Shown piece after piece: positions 1 through 8,960 of a DNA stretch of 64,000 nt. Source of the stretch: Rhodospirillaceae bacterium (lineage in GTDB: Bacteria; Pseudomonadota; Alphaproteobacteria; SHVP01); assembly GCA_002722055.1 (NCBI GenBank), contig PBKD01000012.1, positions 18,085 to 82,084 on the forward strand. Direction: 5' to 3'. How positions within the stretch are numbered: the stretch's first letter is position 1; every line of letters starts with the position of its first letter. The notes below the pieces were generated by a model that saw only the letters and a list, made by a program, of their open reading frames with translations, was not told the DNA's origin and searched no databases. Made by a program: the position numbers and the translations under genes.

Positions 1-1073
1 CTGGAGCTATAAATGTTGGAAGATTGAACATGGCTGAAATTGCAGTTGGTGCAACCGGAAGGAACGAACATTATGGCCATTGTAGAAATCCATGGGATCC
101 AAAAGTTATGACTGGAGGTTCATCTAGTGGTTCTGGAGCAGCAGTTGCAGCAAGAAATGTTTTTGGTTCATTAGGAACTGATACTGGAGGGTCAATAAGA
201 ATTCCTGCTTCTGCATGTGGGCTTGTGGGTATTAAAGCTACATATGGAAGGGTTAGCAGGTATGGAGTTATGCCTCTTTCTTATTCTCTTGATAATGCTG
301 GGCCAATGGCAAGGACAGTTGAGGATTGTGCTAGGCTTTTTAAAGTAATTGCTGGTTATGATAAATTTGACTCTTTAACAAGTACTGAGTCAGTACCTGA
401 TTATGAAGAGATAATTAAATCTGCTGATTTAAGAGGCAAAACAATAGGTATACCTAAAAATTATTTTTTTGATAATGTTGAGGAGTCAATCAATGCCTCT
501 CTTCAAAGTGCTTTATCTATCTTCAAAAAATTAGGAGTTAAAATTGTAGAGGTTGAGGTTACTGATCAAATAGTATTAAGAGATATGACGAATATACTTT
601 TGAAAGCTGAGGTTACAAATACGCACTTAGAATGGCTAAGAGATAAACCTAATGAGTATCAAAGTGAAGTTCGTGCAAGACTTGAAGCAGGTTTATTTGT
701 TTCTGCAGTAGATTATTTGAGAGCTATGCGATTGAGAAGTAAATTAACAAAAAATTTTGTTGATTTATCTCTAGGTAATTGTGATTTACTCTTTACACCC
801 TCAATTCCCATAGAGCCTCCAACTCTTGAAGAAATAGACATTGCTGTTCAACAAGATGCTCTTTCAATTAATGAAAAAGTTCCATGGTGTACAAGACCTT
901 TAAACTATCTTGGCCTTCCAGGTATTTCAATTCCATGTGGCTTTACCCCAAAGAACATTCCAATTGGCTTTCAACTAATTGGACGGCCATTTTCAGAGGA
1001 CTTATTATTTAACTTTGGTCATGCTTATCAATTGGAAACTGATTGGCATACAAAACCTCCTGTTTTTAATTAG
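1..1073 (+). CDS. Amidase-signature family protein, 5' truncated
   Basis: The reading frame is open from the left edge (codons from position 3) to a TAG at 1073, so the N-terminus is missing. The Gly/Ser-rich stretch GGSSSGSG and the later TDTGGSIR supply the cis-serine and nucleophile serine of the amidase-signature Ser-Ser-Lys triad. The catalytic lysine must lie upstream of the window. Family members hydrolyse carboxamides. The wording around the signature (GHCRNPWDP, GLVGIKATYGRVSRYG) looks more like stand-alone alphaproteobacterial amidases than true GatA of the tRNA amidotransferase, so no gene symbol is given. The substrate cannot be read from the sequence. It converges on the FlaEY-like gene with only 17 bp between the stops. 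Confidence 0.85.
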   Translation, partial: GAINVGRLNMAEIAVGATGRNEHYGHCRNPWDPKVMTGGSSSGSGAAVAARNVFGSLGTDTGGSIRIPASACGLVGIKATYGRVSRYGVMPLSYSLDNAGPMARTVEDCARLFKVIAGYDKFDSLTSTESVPDYEEIIKSADLRGKTIGIPKNYFFDNVEESINASLQSALSIFKKLGVKIVEVEVTDQIVLRDMTNILLKAEVTNTHLEWLRDKPNEYQSEVRARLEAGLFVSAVDYLRAMRLRSKLTKNFVDLSLGNCDLLFTPSIPIEPPTLEEIDIAVQQDALSINEKVPWCTRPLNYLGLPGISIPCGFTPKNIPIGFQLIGRPFSEDLLFNFGHAYQLETDWHTKPPVFN

Positions 1074-1090
1074 TAAATTTCTTTAATATT

Positions 1091-3856
1091 CTAGAATAGT
1101 CTTGTATTATTTTTATTAGGACTTAGGCTTAGTATTCCTGCTGCAATTCCAAGATTTGAGTTACTATTAGTGTTTAATAAACCTGCATTTGCGTTAGCTG
1201 TAGAGTTTTGTAATCTTTGTAAGGCACTTTCAAGTGTTGCTATTTGATCAAGAATTCTTTGAGGAGCTCTTCCTTGGGGTTTAAACTCAGGGTCAGGGCC
1301 ATGAGTAAGCAGGCGATGAGCCTTCTTGACGGTTAATTTTGCAAAGTCAATTAATGCTGTTGCTTCTCCTGCTTTTTCTTTTGATTTTATTGTAATATCA
1401 TTTGTAAAACCTAAACCAAATGCAGTTTGAACAAAATCATTGGATCCATCATCATTAATTTCTCCAAATAACGTTTTTTCTCTTAAACCAATTGCTTCCA
1501 GCCCATCAGACCCTTCAGCTCCCTTGATTAATTCAACTTTATTTCCATTTAAAGCTGAAACCTTTAGGAATCTTCCTGTAAGGTCCTCGTCAATAAATTG
1601 AACTGTTCCACTTGTTGTAATTCTAGATCCTAAGGCTTGTCGCATTTTAAATGCTAAAAATCCAAATGTATCATCATCTTCAATGATAATTTGTTCATTT
1701 GGACCATCATTAATTGACATAAAGAAATAGTCACCAGCCCTAGCAGAACTTACTGCAGTAACTAGTTCCGAAGAATCAGGTGGTACTTGTCCATTTGGCA
1801 ACCCAAAACGGGATAAAATGTTTGTTCCGTTATTGTCAAACGCAATACCTTTTGCTTTACTGTCAAAACCTCCACCAAATTGATGGCGCCAAGCTTGAGT
1901 TCCATTAGCATTTAATTTAATAACAAAGTTATCTTTTCTTCCAGAACTTGTTTCTCCATCTAGTGTTCCTGTTGTACGTCCTGCTACGTATGCTTCACCA
2001 GTGGTTGGGTTTACTGTAATTCCAAAACCTTTATCATCTTCAGTTGTTCCAAGGAAAGTTCTGTAAACAAAACCTCCGTCTATTGGAAGTTTAAAAGCAA
2101 ATGCATCTCTATTTCCACGATGAGTTTGAAGTGATCCTACATTTAGAAAAGGGACGTCAGAAAAACCTGTTGCGTATACATTTCCGTCGTTATCTACAGC
2201 TAGATCTGTTATTTTATCATCACCAGCATTTCCAATTGTTCTCTTATTTATAGCCCCATTCTCATCATCAGGGTAATGAGCTATAAATATTGACTCATCC
2301 TCTTCGCCTGATACCCATACTGAGCCATCAGGAGCTATGGCTATAGCATCAAAGTGTTCCTCACTATTGTCAGGAGTATCATTTTGTGCTGCAAATCCTC
2401 CTAATTGTCTATTATATATAAGGTTACCATTATTATCGAGTTTAGTTATGTAAGCATCAGAGTTTCCTCCATGTGCTTTATCAGGAGCAATTGCAGACTT
2501 TGTAAAACCAGCGAGGAATACATCGCCATCAGTATTAAGAGACATTGAAAAAGCACCATCATCTGCAAAAGGAGCAAGTTGTCTTGTAAAAATTTCTATA
2601 CCATTTTTATCATATTTTGAAACGAAGGTATCATAATTACCTCCATGTCCGTCAGCATCCAACAAACCATGAACTTGACCAGCAACAAAAACATTATCAT
2701 TAGCATCAACTTTAACTGAGAATGCTGTGCCATCAAAAGGTGCACCTAATCTTCTTGTAAAAAGTAAATTTCCTGCAGCATCATACTTCTGAAGAAAGAT
2801 ATCTTTTGCAACGGGATCAATTTTTTGGTCTCCAAGATCACCTTCTGTTGTGCCAACAACATATACATCCCCATTACTATCTATAGCAACAGATTCAGCT
2901 CTATCTCCAGCATTTACTGTGTCAATTTGATTAAAGAACACTTCGTCAGGGTCGGTATCACCAAGGTTATCTATTTTTGCAAGATAACCACTGCCAAGCT
3001 TATCTTCACCTCTAATTCCAGCAACATAAACAGATTCACTTTCGTTAGAGTTTGAAGTTATTGTTACAGTTTCATCAAAACCAATATCTAACTTGAAACC
3101 AAACCTAGTTTCGCTATGTCTCTCAACTTTTAAAGATGTAGCAATACCAGCATCAACTAGTTCATCATTAACGTGATTTGATATATTATCTAAAGTATAA
3201 TCATTTACGTCAGAACTAATGTCACTCATTGTAATAGTAACAGTTCTTACAGTTCCAGAAGCATCAGTTGATTGAATTGTAAATTGGTCAGTTGTTTGAA
3301 TTCCAGATATAGGAGTTATTCTATCCTCTAATATAGTCGCTCCTACAAAAATAGGAGCTCTTTCCTCTTGAGGTAAGGTTAATAAGGAGCTTATTTCACT
3401 TGATAAAAGACCTAGGTCTAGAGAAAGTCTGTCATATTGAGCATTATCTATGAAATCTTTCAACTCTTTTACTAGTTTTTGGAATTGAGTATCTAAAATT
3501 TTTGCAAGTGGTTCCCCCTTTTTTGTTTGAATAAAATCGGCCATATCACCCAGTCTATTTAGAGCTTTAAATACTGCAAATAGTACTTTGTCATCAGAAT
3601 TTAGATCATCTCTATCAAAAAGAGGATCATTTTTATTAATTAAATTTTCACCTTTTATTGCCCTCCTCTCTAAAGGAGAAACGTCAGGTTTAGGTGGGAG
3701 CTCCCAGGGAGGAATTACTGCAGGTGTTTTTAATAATGATGACAATTTTCCTTTTCTAAGAACTTCAGCTCTCAGGCTTTGGGACATACCTCCACCATTT
3801 ATAAAAAAATCTGTTAATACTGTTGAAAAATCAAATTGTGTAATTGGACCAACCAT
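1091..3856 (-). CDS. FlaEY-like protein with SBBP beta-propeller repeats
   Basis: This is a 921-residue protein without an obvious signal peptide. Its N-terminal part contains RKGKLSSLLKTPAVIPP and a helical region. Roughly residues 275-690 are beta-propeller (SBBP-type) repeats of the form 'DxFLxKYDxxGxxxFTRxLG ... VxVDxxDNVFVAG'. A short flagellin/hook-like beta segment follows (GDYFFMSINDGPNEQ), and the C-terminus is helical and Asn/Ala-rich. Length, repeats and position beside flagellin genes recall Caulobacter FlaEY, a poorly understood flagellin-cluster protein; that match is from memory, not a search. It has its own sigma-54 promoter, which ties it to late flagellar genes. It could instead be a filament-associated or secreted protein. 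Confidence 0.6.
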   Translation of the reverse strand: MVGPITQFDFSTVLTDFFINGGGMSQSLRAEVLRKGKLSSLLKTPAVIPPWELPPKPDVSPLERRAIKGENLINKNDPLFDRDDLNSDDKVLFAVFKALNRLGDMADFIQTKKGEPLAKILDTQFQKLVKELKDFIDNAQYDRLSLDLGLLSSEISSLLTLPQEERAPIFVGATILEDRITPISGIQTTDQFTIQSTDASGTVRTVTITMSDISSDVNDYTLDNISNHVNDELVDAGIATSLKVERHSETRFGFKLDIGFDETVTITSNSNESESVYVAGIRGEDKLGSGYLAKIDNLGDTDPDEVFFNQIDTVNAGDRAESVAIDSNGDVYVVGTTEGDLGDQKIDPVAKDIFLQKYDAAGNLLFTRRLGAPFDGTAFSVKVDANDNVFVAGQVHGLLDADGHGGNYDTFVSKYDKNGIEIFTRQLAPFADDGAFSMSLNTDGDVFLAGFTKSAIAPDKAHGGNSDAYITKLDNNGNLIYNRQLGGFAAQNDTPDNSEEHFDAIAIAPDGSVWVSGEEDESIFIAHYPDDENGAINKRTIGNAGDDKITDLAVDNDGNVYATGFSDVPFLNVGSLQTHRGNRDAFAFKLPIDGGFVYRTFLGTTEDDKGFGITVNPTTGEAYVAGRTTGTLDGETSSGRKDNFVIKLNANGTQAWRHQFGGGFDSKAKGIAFDNNGTNILSRFGLPNGQVPPDSSELVTAVSSARAGDYFFMSINDGPNEQIIIEDDDTFGFLAFKMRQALGSRITTSGTVQFIDEDLTGRFLKVSALNGNKVELIKGAEGSDGLEAIGLREKTLFGEINDDGSNDFVQTAFGLGFTNDITIKSKEKAGEATALIDFAKLTVKKAHRLLTHGPDPEFKPQGRAPQRILDQIATLESALQRLQNSTANANAGLLNTNSNSNLGIAAGILSLSPNKNNTRLF

Positions 3857-3879
3857 ATAAACCTCATAATGAAATATGT

Positions 3880-3897
3880 ATGCAATATTTAGGCCAA
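3880..3897 (-). promoter_or_regulatory. Sigma-54 (-24/-12) promoter of the FlaEY-like gene
   Basis: Read on the minus strand the site is TTGGCC-TAAATA-TTGCAT. GG (3894-3895) and GC (3882-3883) are exactly 10 nt apart, as required for -24/-12 elements. It lies about 25 bp before the start codon at 3856, with a GAGG ribosome site between. The same element precedes flagellins 1 and 2, flgI and flgF. Confidence 0.75.
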
Positions 3898-3961
3898 TGG
3901 TTAATTTTTATTAATAAATTAAAAAAATAGCTAAAATTCTCTTAATTATAAAAATATTAGG

Positions 3962-4010
3962 AATTTGTTAATCAAAATTTGTCAAATTAGCAGACGTTTG
4001 TTAACAAATT
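3962..4010. repeat. Inverted repeat upstream of the sugar gene cluster
   Basis: AATTTGTTA (3962-3970) is repeated in inverse orientation as TAACAAATT (4002-4010). The right arm belongs to a perfect 12-bp palindrome, TTTGTTAACAAA (3997-4008), 20 bp before the first gene of the cluster. It could be an operator; the sequence is AT-rich, so chance is possible. Confidence 0.35.
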
Positions 4011-4028
4011 TTTTATATAGGAGTAATT

Positions 4029-5609
4029 ATGGGTAGTGCAAAAAATGCTGCAATTCCTATAAATCTTGTTAGAGAACCCAACTCTTATCAGGAAAAAATA
4101 AAGTCTATTGAGGATCTTTCTAATATAAGTTCTTCTGCTAAAAGATTGAATAAAAGGGTTGTATTAGCTCATGGTGTATTTGATTTGGTTCACCTTGGTC
4201 ATGTTCGTCATCTTGAGACAGCAAAAAAAGAAGGCGATATTTTAATTGTTACAATCACCCCCGACGAATTTGTTAATAAAGGACCCGGTAGACCTGTTTT
4301 CAATGCTAACTTAAGATCTGAAATGTTAGCAGCTCTTCAATGTGTTGATTGGGTAGGGATAAATAAATGGTCAAGTTCTGAATTATTAATAAATATAATT
4401 AAACCAGATATATATGTAAAAGGTTCTGATTATACTAATGAGGGTGAGGATATTACTGGTAAAATTAAAATTGAAAAGGATGCTGTTAAAAATAACGGTG
4501 GTAAGGTGATTTTCACAGATGAAATTACCTTTTCTTCATCATCATTAATAAATCAAAATTTAAATATTTTTGAACCTCCTGTTGTTGAATATTTATCAAA
4601 TATAGATAGAGATTTGCATCTAAAAAAATCTCTAAATGCTATAGATTCAATTAAAGATATGAATGTTCTATTTATCGGTGAAACAATTATTGACGAATAT
4701 CAATATGCTAAACCTATGGGAAAATCTGCTAAAGAAAATATAATTTCTTCCGCACATGTTGGAAGAGAAGTTTTTGCTGGAGGAGTAATAGCTGCAGCCA
4801 ATCATGTAGCAGATTTTGTAAAAAAAGTTGATATAATAACTATTCTTGGGGAAAGAGAACCTTATCTAAATTTAGTAAATGACACACTTAGAGATAATGT
4901 AAATATAAATACTTTATGGCGCTCAGGTATGCCTACAATAAGAAAATGTAGATATGTTGATCCTGGGCATATGAAGAAAATGTTTGAGGTATATCATTTT
5001 GATGATACACCTTTATTTGGTAAGATTGAAGATCAATTATCTGAAATGATTCATGATAGAGCCAATAACTATGATTTAGTTATAGTTACTGATTTTGGTC
5101 ATGGAATGTTTACTCAAAAATCAATTGATCATTTACAAACAAATTCTAAATTTTTAGCAGTAAATGCGCAGAGTAATAGTGCTAATCTTGGCTATAATTT
5201 AATCACTAAATATAAAAAATCTGATTTTATTTGTATTGATGCACCTGAAGCACGTCTTGCTATGTCTGATAGATACACTGACTTAGGTGATTTAATTGAG
5301 AGTAAATTAAGTAAATCTATTAGTTGTAAAAATTTTATTGTTACACATGGTGAAAGAGGTTGTGTAACTTGGTCCGAAAAATTAGGAGCAAATAATGTTC
5401 CAGCATTTACCTCTCAAGTAGTAGATACTGTAGGTGCCGGAGACGCACTTTTATCAGTAACTTCACCTATTGTTGCAGCTGGTAATGATATTGATATAGC
5501 TGGTTTTATTGGTAATACGGTTGGTGCTTTGAAAGTTGGCATTGTTGGTCATAGAAAGTCTGTAGAAAAAATTCCAGTTCAAAAATATTTAACAACATTG
5601 CTTAAATAA
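4029..5609 (+). CDS. Cytidylyltransferase-PfkB sugar kinase fusion (HldE-like, domains inverted)
   Basis: This 526-residue protein has two catalytic domains. Residues about 43-180 form a cytidylyltransferase-type nucleotidyltransferase with the HxGH motif (HLGH, 55-58). Residues about 210-526 form a PfkB/ribokinase-like kinase ending in DTVGAGDALL with the catalytic Asp near 472. HldE of ADP-heptose synthesis has the same two activities in the opposite order (kinase first). Together they would phosphorylate a sugar phosphate at C1 and transfer a nucleotide to it. It starts at ATG 4029 behind a GGAG ribosome site and leads a tightly packed operon whose next gene is a GmhA-like isomerase, so a heptose-type substrate is likely. 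The exact sugar and nucleotide are not visible. Confidence 0.85.
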   Translation: MGSAKNAAIPINLVREPNSYQEKIKSIEDLSNISSSAKRLNKRVVLAHGVFDLVHLGHVRHLETAKKEGDILIVTITPDEFVNKGPGRPVFNANLRSEMLAALQCVDWVGINKWSSSELLINIIKPDIYVKGSDYTNEGEDITGKIKIEKDAVKNNGGKVIFTDEITFSSSSLINQNLNIFEPPVVEYLSNIDRDLHLKKSLNAIDSIKDMNVLFIGETIIDEYQYAKPMGKSAKENIISSAHVGREVFAGGVIAAANHVADFVKKVDIITILGEREPYLNLVNDTLRDNVNINTLWRSGMPTIRKCRYVDPGHMKKMFEVYHFDDTPLFGKIEDQLSEMIHDRANNYDLVIVTDFGHGMFTQKSIDHLQTNSKFLAVNAQSNSANLGYNLITKYKKSDFICIDAPEARLAMSDRYTDLGDLIESKLSKSISCKNFIVTHGERGCVTWSEKLGANNVPAFTSQVVDTVGAGDALLSVTSPIVAAGNDIDIAGFIGNTVGALKVGIVGHRKSVEKIPVQKYLTTLLK

Positions 5610-5621
5610 GAGAGGTTAAAG

Positions 5622-6233
5622 TTGAAAAATTTAATAAATAAATATTTTGAAAAAATCTCAGAATTATCATCATTATCAACTGTTAATTGCAATGAAGGTA
5701 AAATTTACAATCTATCTGAAACTATAGATTTATTTATTAATAAATCGTATGAGTCTACAAGGAATGGAAAAAAATTAATGTTTATTGGAAATGGTGGTTC
5801 ATCAACCATTGCAAGTCATATGGCTGAAGATTTCAGTAAAGCAGCAAATTTAAGGTCATTAGCTTTTAACGACCCAGCATTTATAACATGTTTAGGTAAT
5901 GATTATGGCTATGAATATATTTTTTCTAAACAAATTGAATTATTTGCCCAGCAAGGAGATATACTAGTAGCTATATCAAGTTCAGGGGAGTCAATGAATA
6001 TTATTAATGCAGTAAAAGTAGCAAAAGAAATAGGGTGTTGGGTCCTAACTCTCTCAGGTTTCAATAAAAATAACCGATTAAATAAACTTGGAAATAGAAA
6101 TGTTTTTGTACCATCTGACCAGTATGGTTTTGTTGAAATTGCACATCTATCTATTTGCCATGGAGCACTAGATATTGCATTGGGTTGGAAAGGCAAATCT
6201 TTAAATATTAATCCTATAAAGGTAGCAATATAG
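5622..6233 (+). CDS. SIS-domain phosphosugar isomerase, GmhA-like
   Basis: This 203-residue single SIS domain has the phosphosugar-binding motifs GNGGSSTIASHMAEDF (near 56-71) and SSSGES (near 120). Both the length and these motifs match sedoheptulose-7-phosphate isomerase GmhA, which makes glycero-manno-heptose 7-phosphate. The start is TTG at 5622, 12 bp after the kinase/cytidylyltransferase gene and behind AGAGG. The stop abuts the ATG of the next gene. Its position beside an HldE-like fusion and a HAD phosphatase gives the complete set of activities for an activated heptose-like sugar. Assignment to GmhA itself rather than another SIS isomerase is an inference. Confidence 0.8.
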   Translation: MKNLINKYFEKISELSSLSTVNCNEGKIYNLSETIDLFINKSYESTRNGKKLMFIGNGGSSTIASHMAEDFSKAANLRSLAFNDPAFITCLGNDYGYEYIFSKQIELFAQQGDILVAISSSGESMNIINAVKVAKEIGCWVLTLSGFNKNNRLNKLGNRNVFVPSDQYGFVEIAHLSICHGALDIALGWKGKSLNINPIKVAI

Positions 6234-7226
6234 ATGAAAAATAAAAAAATACTTATCACTGGAGGTGCAGGGTATGTTGGAAGCTCCCTTGTTCCTAAGC
6301 TTTTGAAATTAGGACATGAAGTCATAGTATTTGATTTATTCATGTATGGTGATGTTTTTTTTGATATTAAAAGTAATCCTAAACTCAAACTAGTAAAATC
6401 AGATATAAGAAACTTAAAAGATATTAGTAATAATATAAAGGGTTGTGACACAGTAATTCATCTTGCTTGTATATCAAATGATCCAAGTTTTGAGTTAAAC
6501 CCTGAACTAGGTAAATCAATTAACTATGATGCTTTTACACCATTAGTAGAAATATCTAAAGAAAATGGTGTTGAAAGATTTATATATGCTTCATCTTCAA
6601 GTGTATACGGAGTTAAAAATGAATTAGATGTAACTGAAGATTTATGTTTAGAACCTCTTACAGATTATTCAAAATATAAAGCCTTATGTGAAGAAATTCT
6701 TTTAAAAAACAAAGAAAAGGGGTTTTATCCATTAATCATTAGACCTGCAACTGTTTGTGGTTATGCAAGAAGACTAAGATTAGATCTTACAGTTAATATT
6801 TTAACTAATCATGCAATAAATAATGGATTGATAAAGGTCTTTGGCGGATCCCAAAAACGACCAAATATAAATATAGAAGATATGACGGATCTATATGTCA
6901 ATTGTATAAATTATCCCTTAGATAAAATTGACTGTAAAATTTTTAATGTTGGTTACGAAAACCACTCAATAAATGAAATTGCTAGAATTGTTAAAAATAC
7001 ACTTAAGAAAAAAATTGATATTGTGCATGAAAAAACAGATGATTTACGTTCTTACCATGTGTCATCTAAAAAAATAGAAAGAGAGTTAGGTTTTGTTCCA
7101 AAAAGAACAATAAATGAGGCGGTAGAAAGTATCAATCAAGCATTTATTCAAAATATTATTCCAAATTCTATGATTGATAGTAGATATTATAATATAAAAA
7201 CAATGCAGAATATAAATTTACAATAA
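6234..7226 (+). CDS. NAD-dependent sugar-nucleotide epimerase/dehydratase (extended SDR)
   Basis: This is a 330-residue extended short-chain dehydrogenase. The Rossmann glycine motif (TGGAGYVGSSLVPKLL, near residues 8-23), the SSSSVYG serine region and the catalytic YSKYK are all present. These enzymes epimerise, dehydrate or reduce the sugar of a nucleotide-sugar. The start directly follows the isomerase stop (TAG then ATG), which implies translational coupling. In this context it probably modifies the sugar activated by the HldE-like fusion. The specific reaction cannot be deduced. Confidence 0.85.
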   Translation: MKNKKILITGGAGYVGSSLVPKLLKLGHEVIVFDLFMYGDVFFDIKSNPKLKLVKSDIRNLKDISNNIKGCDTVIHLACISNDPSFELNPELGKSINYDAFTPLVEISKENGVERFIYASSSSVYGVKNELDVTEDLCLEPLTDYSKYKALCEEILLKNKEKGFYPLIIRPATVCGYARRLRLDLTVNILTNHAINNGLIKVFGGSQKRPNINIEDMTDLYVNCINYPLDKIDCKIFNVGYENHSINEIARIVKNTLKKKIDIVHEKTDDLRSYHVSSKKIERELGFVPKRTINEAVESINQAFIQNIIPNSMIDSRYYNIKTMQNINLQ

Positions 7227-7230
7227 GATT

Positions 7231-7845
7231 ATGAGAATAGGGTTAGATTTCGATAATACGATTGTTAATTACAATTATCTTGTACACGATATAGCTGTGA
7301 AAAGAAATTTAATAAATAAAAATTTTAAAAAAGATAAAAAATTTATAAAGGAGCACTTAATAAGTTTAAATAAAGAGAGGGAATGGAGAGAAATTCAGTC
7401 ATTAATTTATGGTAAGGAAATATTTAGAGCTAAATTATTTAATAATTTTAGTAACTTTATAAAAGAATGCAGAAAAAATAATTATTTTTTACAAATTGTA
7501 AGTCACAAAACTGAAGTATCAAATCTTACAAACAATGGCCCTAGATTAAGACAAAATGCAATTGAGTGGATGAATAGAAATAAGTTTTTTTCTAATTTTA
7601 GATTTAAAATTTCAGATATACATTTTGAAAATACAAAGTCTAAAAAAATAGATAGAATTAACTTTATAGGTTTTGATTATTTTATTGATGATTTAGAGGA
7701 AATTTTTTTAAATAAAAAATGGCCATATAAAACTACTCCAATTCTTTTTAATAAAAAATCAAATGTAGAAAGTGACAAAATTATTTTATGTAATTCATGG
7801 AATAATATTTATAAATTTTTTTTTAAAAAAAATATTTTGGTATAA
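7231..7845 (+). CDS. HAD-superfamily phosphatase-like protein
   Basis: This 204-residue protein begins MRIGLDFDNTIVNYNYL. LDFDNT is HAD motif I with the nucleophile and acid Asp residues. A later FDYFIDDLEEIF supplies the acidic motif IV. No classical GmhB motif (DRDGV) is seen, yet the place in the operon, after kinase, nucleotidyltransferase and isomerase, is where a heptose-bisphosphate phosphatase would be expected. It starts 4 bp after the epimerase stop. The C-terminus is very rich in Lys, Asn and Phe, as is common in this AT-rich cluster. The substrate is unknown. Confidence 0.65.
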   Translation: MRIGLDFDNTIVNYNYLVHDIAVKRNLINKNFKKDKKFIKEHLISLNKEREWREIQSLIYGKEIFRAKLFNNFSNFIKECRKNNYFLQIVSHKTEVSNLTNNGPRLRQNAIEWMNRNKFFSNFRFKISDIHFENTKSKKIDRINFIGFDYFIDDLEEIFLNKKWPYKTTPILFNKKSNVESDKIILCNSWNNIYKFFFKKNILV

Positions 7846-7850
7846 ATAAT

Positions 7851-8951
7851 ATGGTTAATAACTCAAAATTAAAAAAAATAGCTGAAGAATTAATTGGCAT
7901 GTCACTATCAAAATTTAGTTCTAGTCAGTTAAAATTAAAAAACCACAGCAAAAATAACCGCCTATATTATTTTATAGCTAATGACAATAAAGAATATGCC
8001 CTTAAATCTTATTCTAAAGATAAATTACATGAAACTAAGAGGTTGGATGTCGAGTTTGAATCCTTAAATTATTTATTCAATTATGGTAAATTTAATATTC
8101 CTCGTCCAATAGCTCGAAATAATAAAGAAAATTGTGGGATATACTCATGGATTAACGGTGAAAAAGTTAATAACATTTGTGAAAAAGATGTACATCAAGT
8201 AGTAAACTTTATTAGTAATTTATTTGAGGTATCTAGGAAAAAAGAATCATATAATCTGCCAAATGCCAAAGAGGCTTGTTTTTCTGCAGACGTAATGGTT
8301 AGACAAATTTTTTCAAGATATAACTTATTAAATAAGGTTTCACCTTTTTATAATGATTTAGCAGAATTTTTAAGAGATGATTTTGAACCTTTGTTAACTC
8401 CTTTAGTTAATATAACCAAAAAAAAATATAAATATTTAAATTTAAATTTTAATACTGAAATCCCTCACGAATATAAAATTTTATCTCCATCTGATTTTGG
8501 CTTTCATAACTCTATAAGAAACTTAAATGGAGAATTATATTTTATTGATTTCGAGTATTTTGGATGGGATGATCCGGCCAAACTTGTTGGTGATTTTTTA
8601 TTACATCCTGCTATTGAAGATATTAATTTTAAATTAAATGAATGGAAATTATTTTATAAATTTATTAAAAAGATTTTTGATTTTGATAACGAATTTCATT
8701 CAAGGCTTCTTTTAAACTTACCACTTTTATCAATGAGATGGTCCTTAATTTTATTAAATGAATTTTTACCTAATAACTGGGAAAGAAGGGTTTTCTCGGG
8801 CGAGAAAAAATCGAGGGCTACTGTATTAAAAAATCAGTTAAAAAAAGCAAGAAAGTATACACGTTTAGTAAGGTGGTCAATCAATAGTGATGAAAAGAAC
8901 TTTTTATCAGAAAATTATATTGATAATTTTTATTTAAAATCTTTTAACTAA
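7851..8951 (+). CDS. APH/choline-kinase-like phosphotransferase
   Basis: This 366-residue protein has the architecture of the aminoglycoside-phosphotransferase family. The N-lobe has a nucleotide-binding Lys (EYALKSYSK). The catalytic loop SPSDFGFHN (cf. HGDxxxxN) is followed by the metal-binding DFEYFGWDDP. The catalytic-loop His of the canonical motif is replaced (SPSD), but the Asp and Asn are kept. Such proteins phosphorylate sugars, choline or amino-alcohols and are frequent in surface-polysaccharide clusters. It follows the HAD gene by 5 bp. A role in phosphorylating a sugar or alcohol precursor of the glycan is an inference. Confidence 0.65.
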   Translation: MVNNSKLKKIAEELIGMSLSKFSSSQLKLKNHSKNNRLYYFIANDNKEYALKSYSKDKLHETKRLDVEFESLNYLFNYGKFNIPRPIARNNKENCGIYSWINGEKVNNICEKDVHQVVNFISNLFEVSRKKESYNLPNAKEACFSADVMVRQIFSRYNLLNKVSPFYNDLAEFLRDDFEPLLTPLVNITKKKYKYLNLNFNTEIPHEYKILSPSDFGFHNSIRNLNGELYFIDFEYFGWDDPAKLVGDFLLHPAIEDINFKLNEWKLFYKFIKKIFDFDNEFHSRLLLNLPLLSMRWSLILLNEFLPNNWERRVFSGEKKSRATVLKNQLKKARKYTRLVRWSINSDEKNFLSENYIDNFYLKSFN

Positions 8952-8960
8952 GAGTTGATA

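Noticed and set aside
1..1073. GatA subunit of the Asp-tRNA/Glu-tRNA amidotransferase
   Set aside because: The signature is shared by all amidases. The wording matches stand-alone amidases better, the N-terminus is missing, and no gatB or gatC is adjacent.
2825..3055. Plus-strand reading frame inside the FlaEY-like gene
   Set aside because: It lies wholly within a long conserved minus-strand gene and the product has no recognisable features.
5909..6451. Minus-strand 180-residue reading frame across the isomerase and epimerase genes
   Set aside because: It overlaps two clear plus-strand enzymes and reads as a translation shadow without known motifs.
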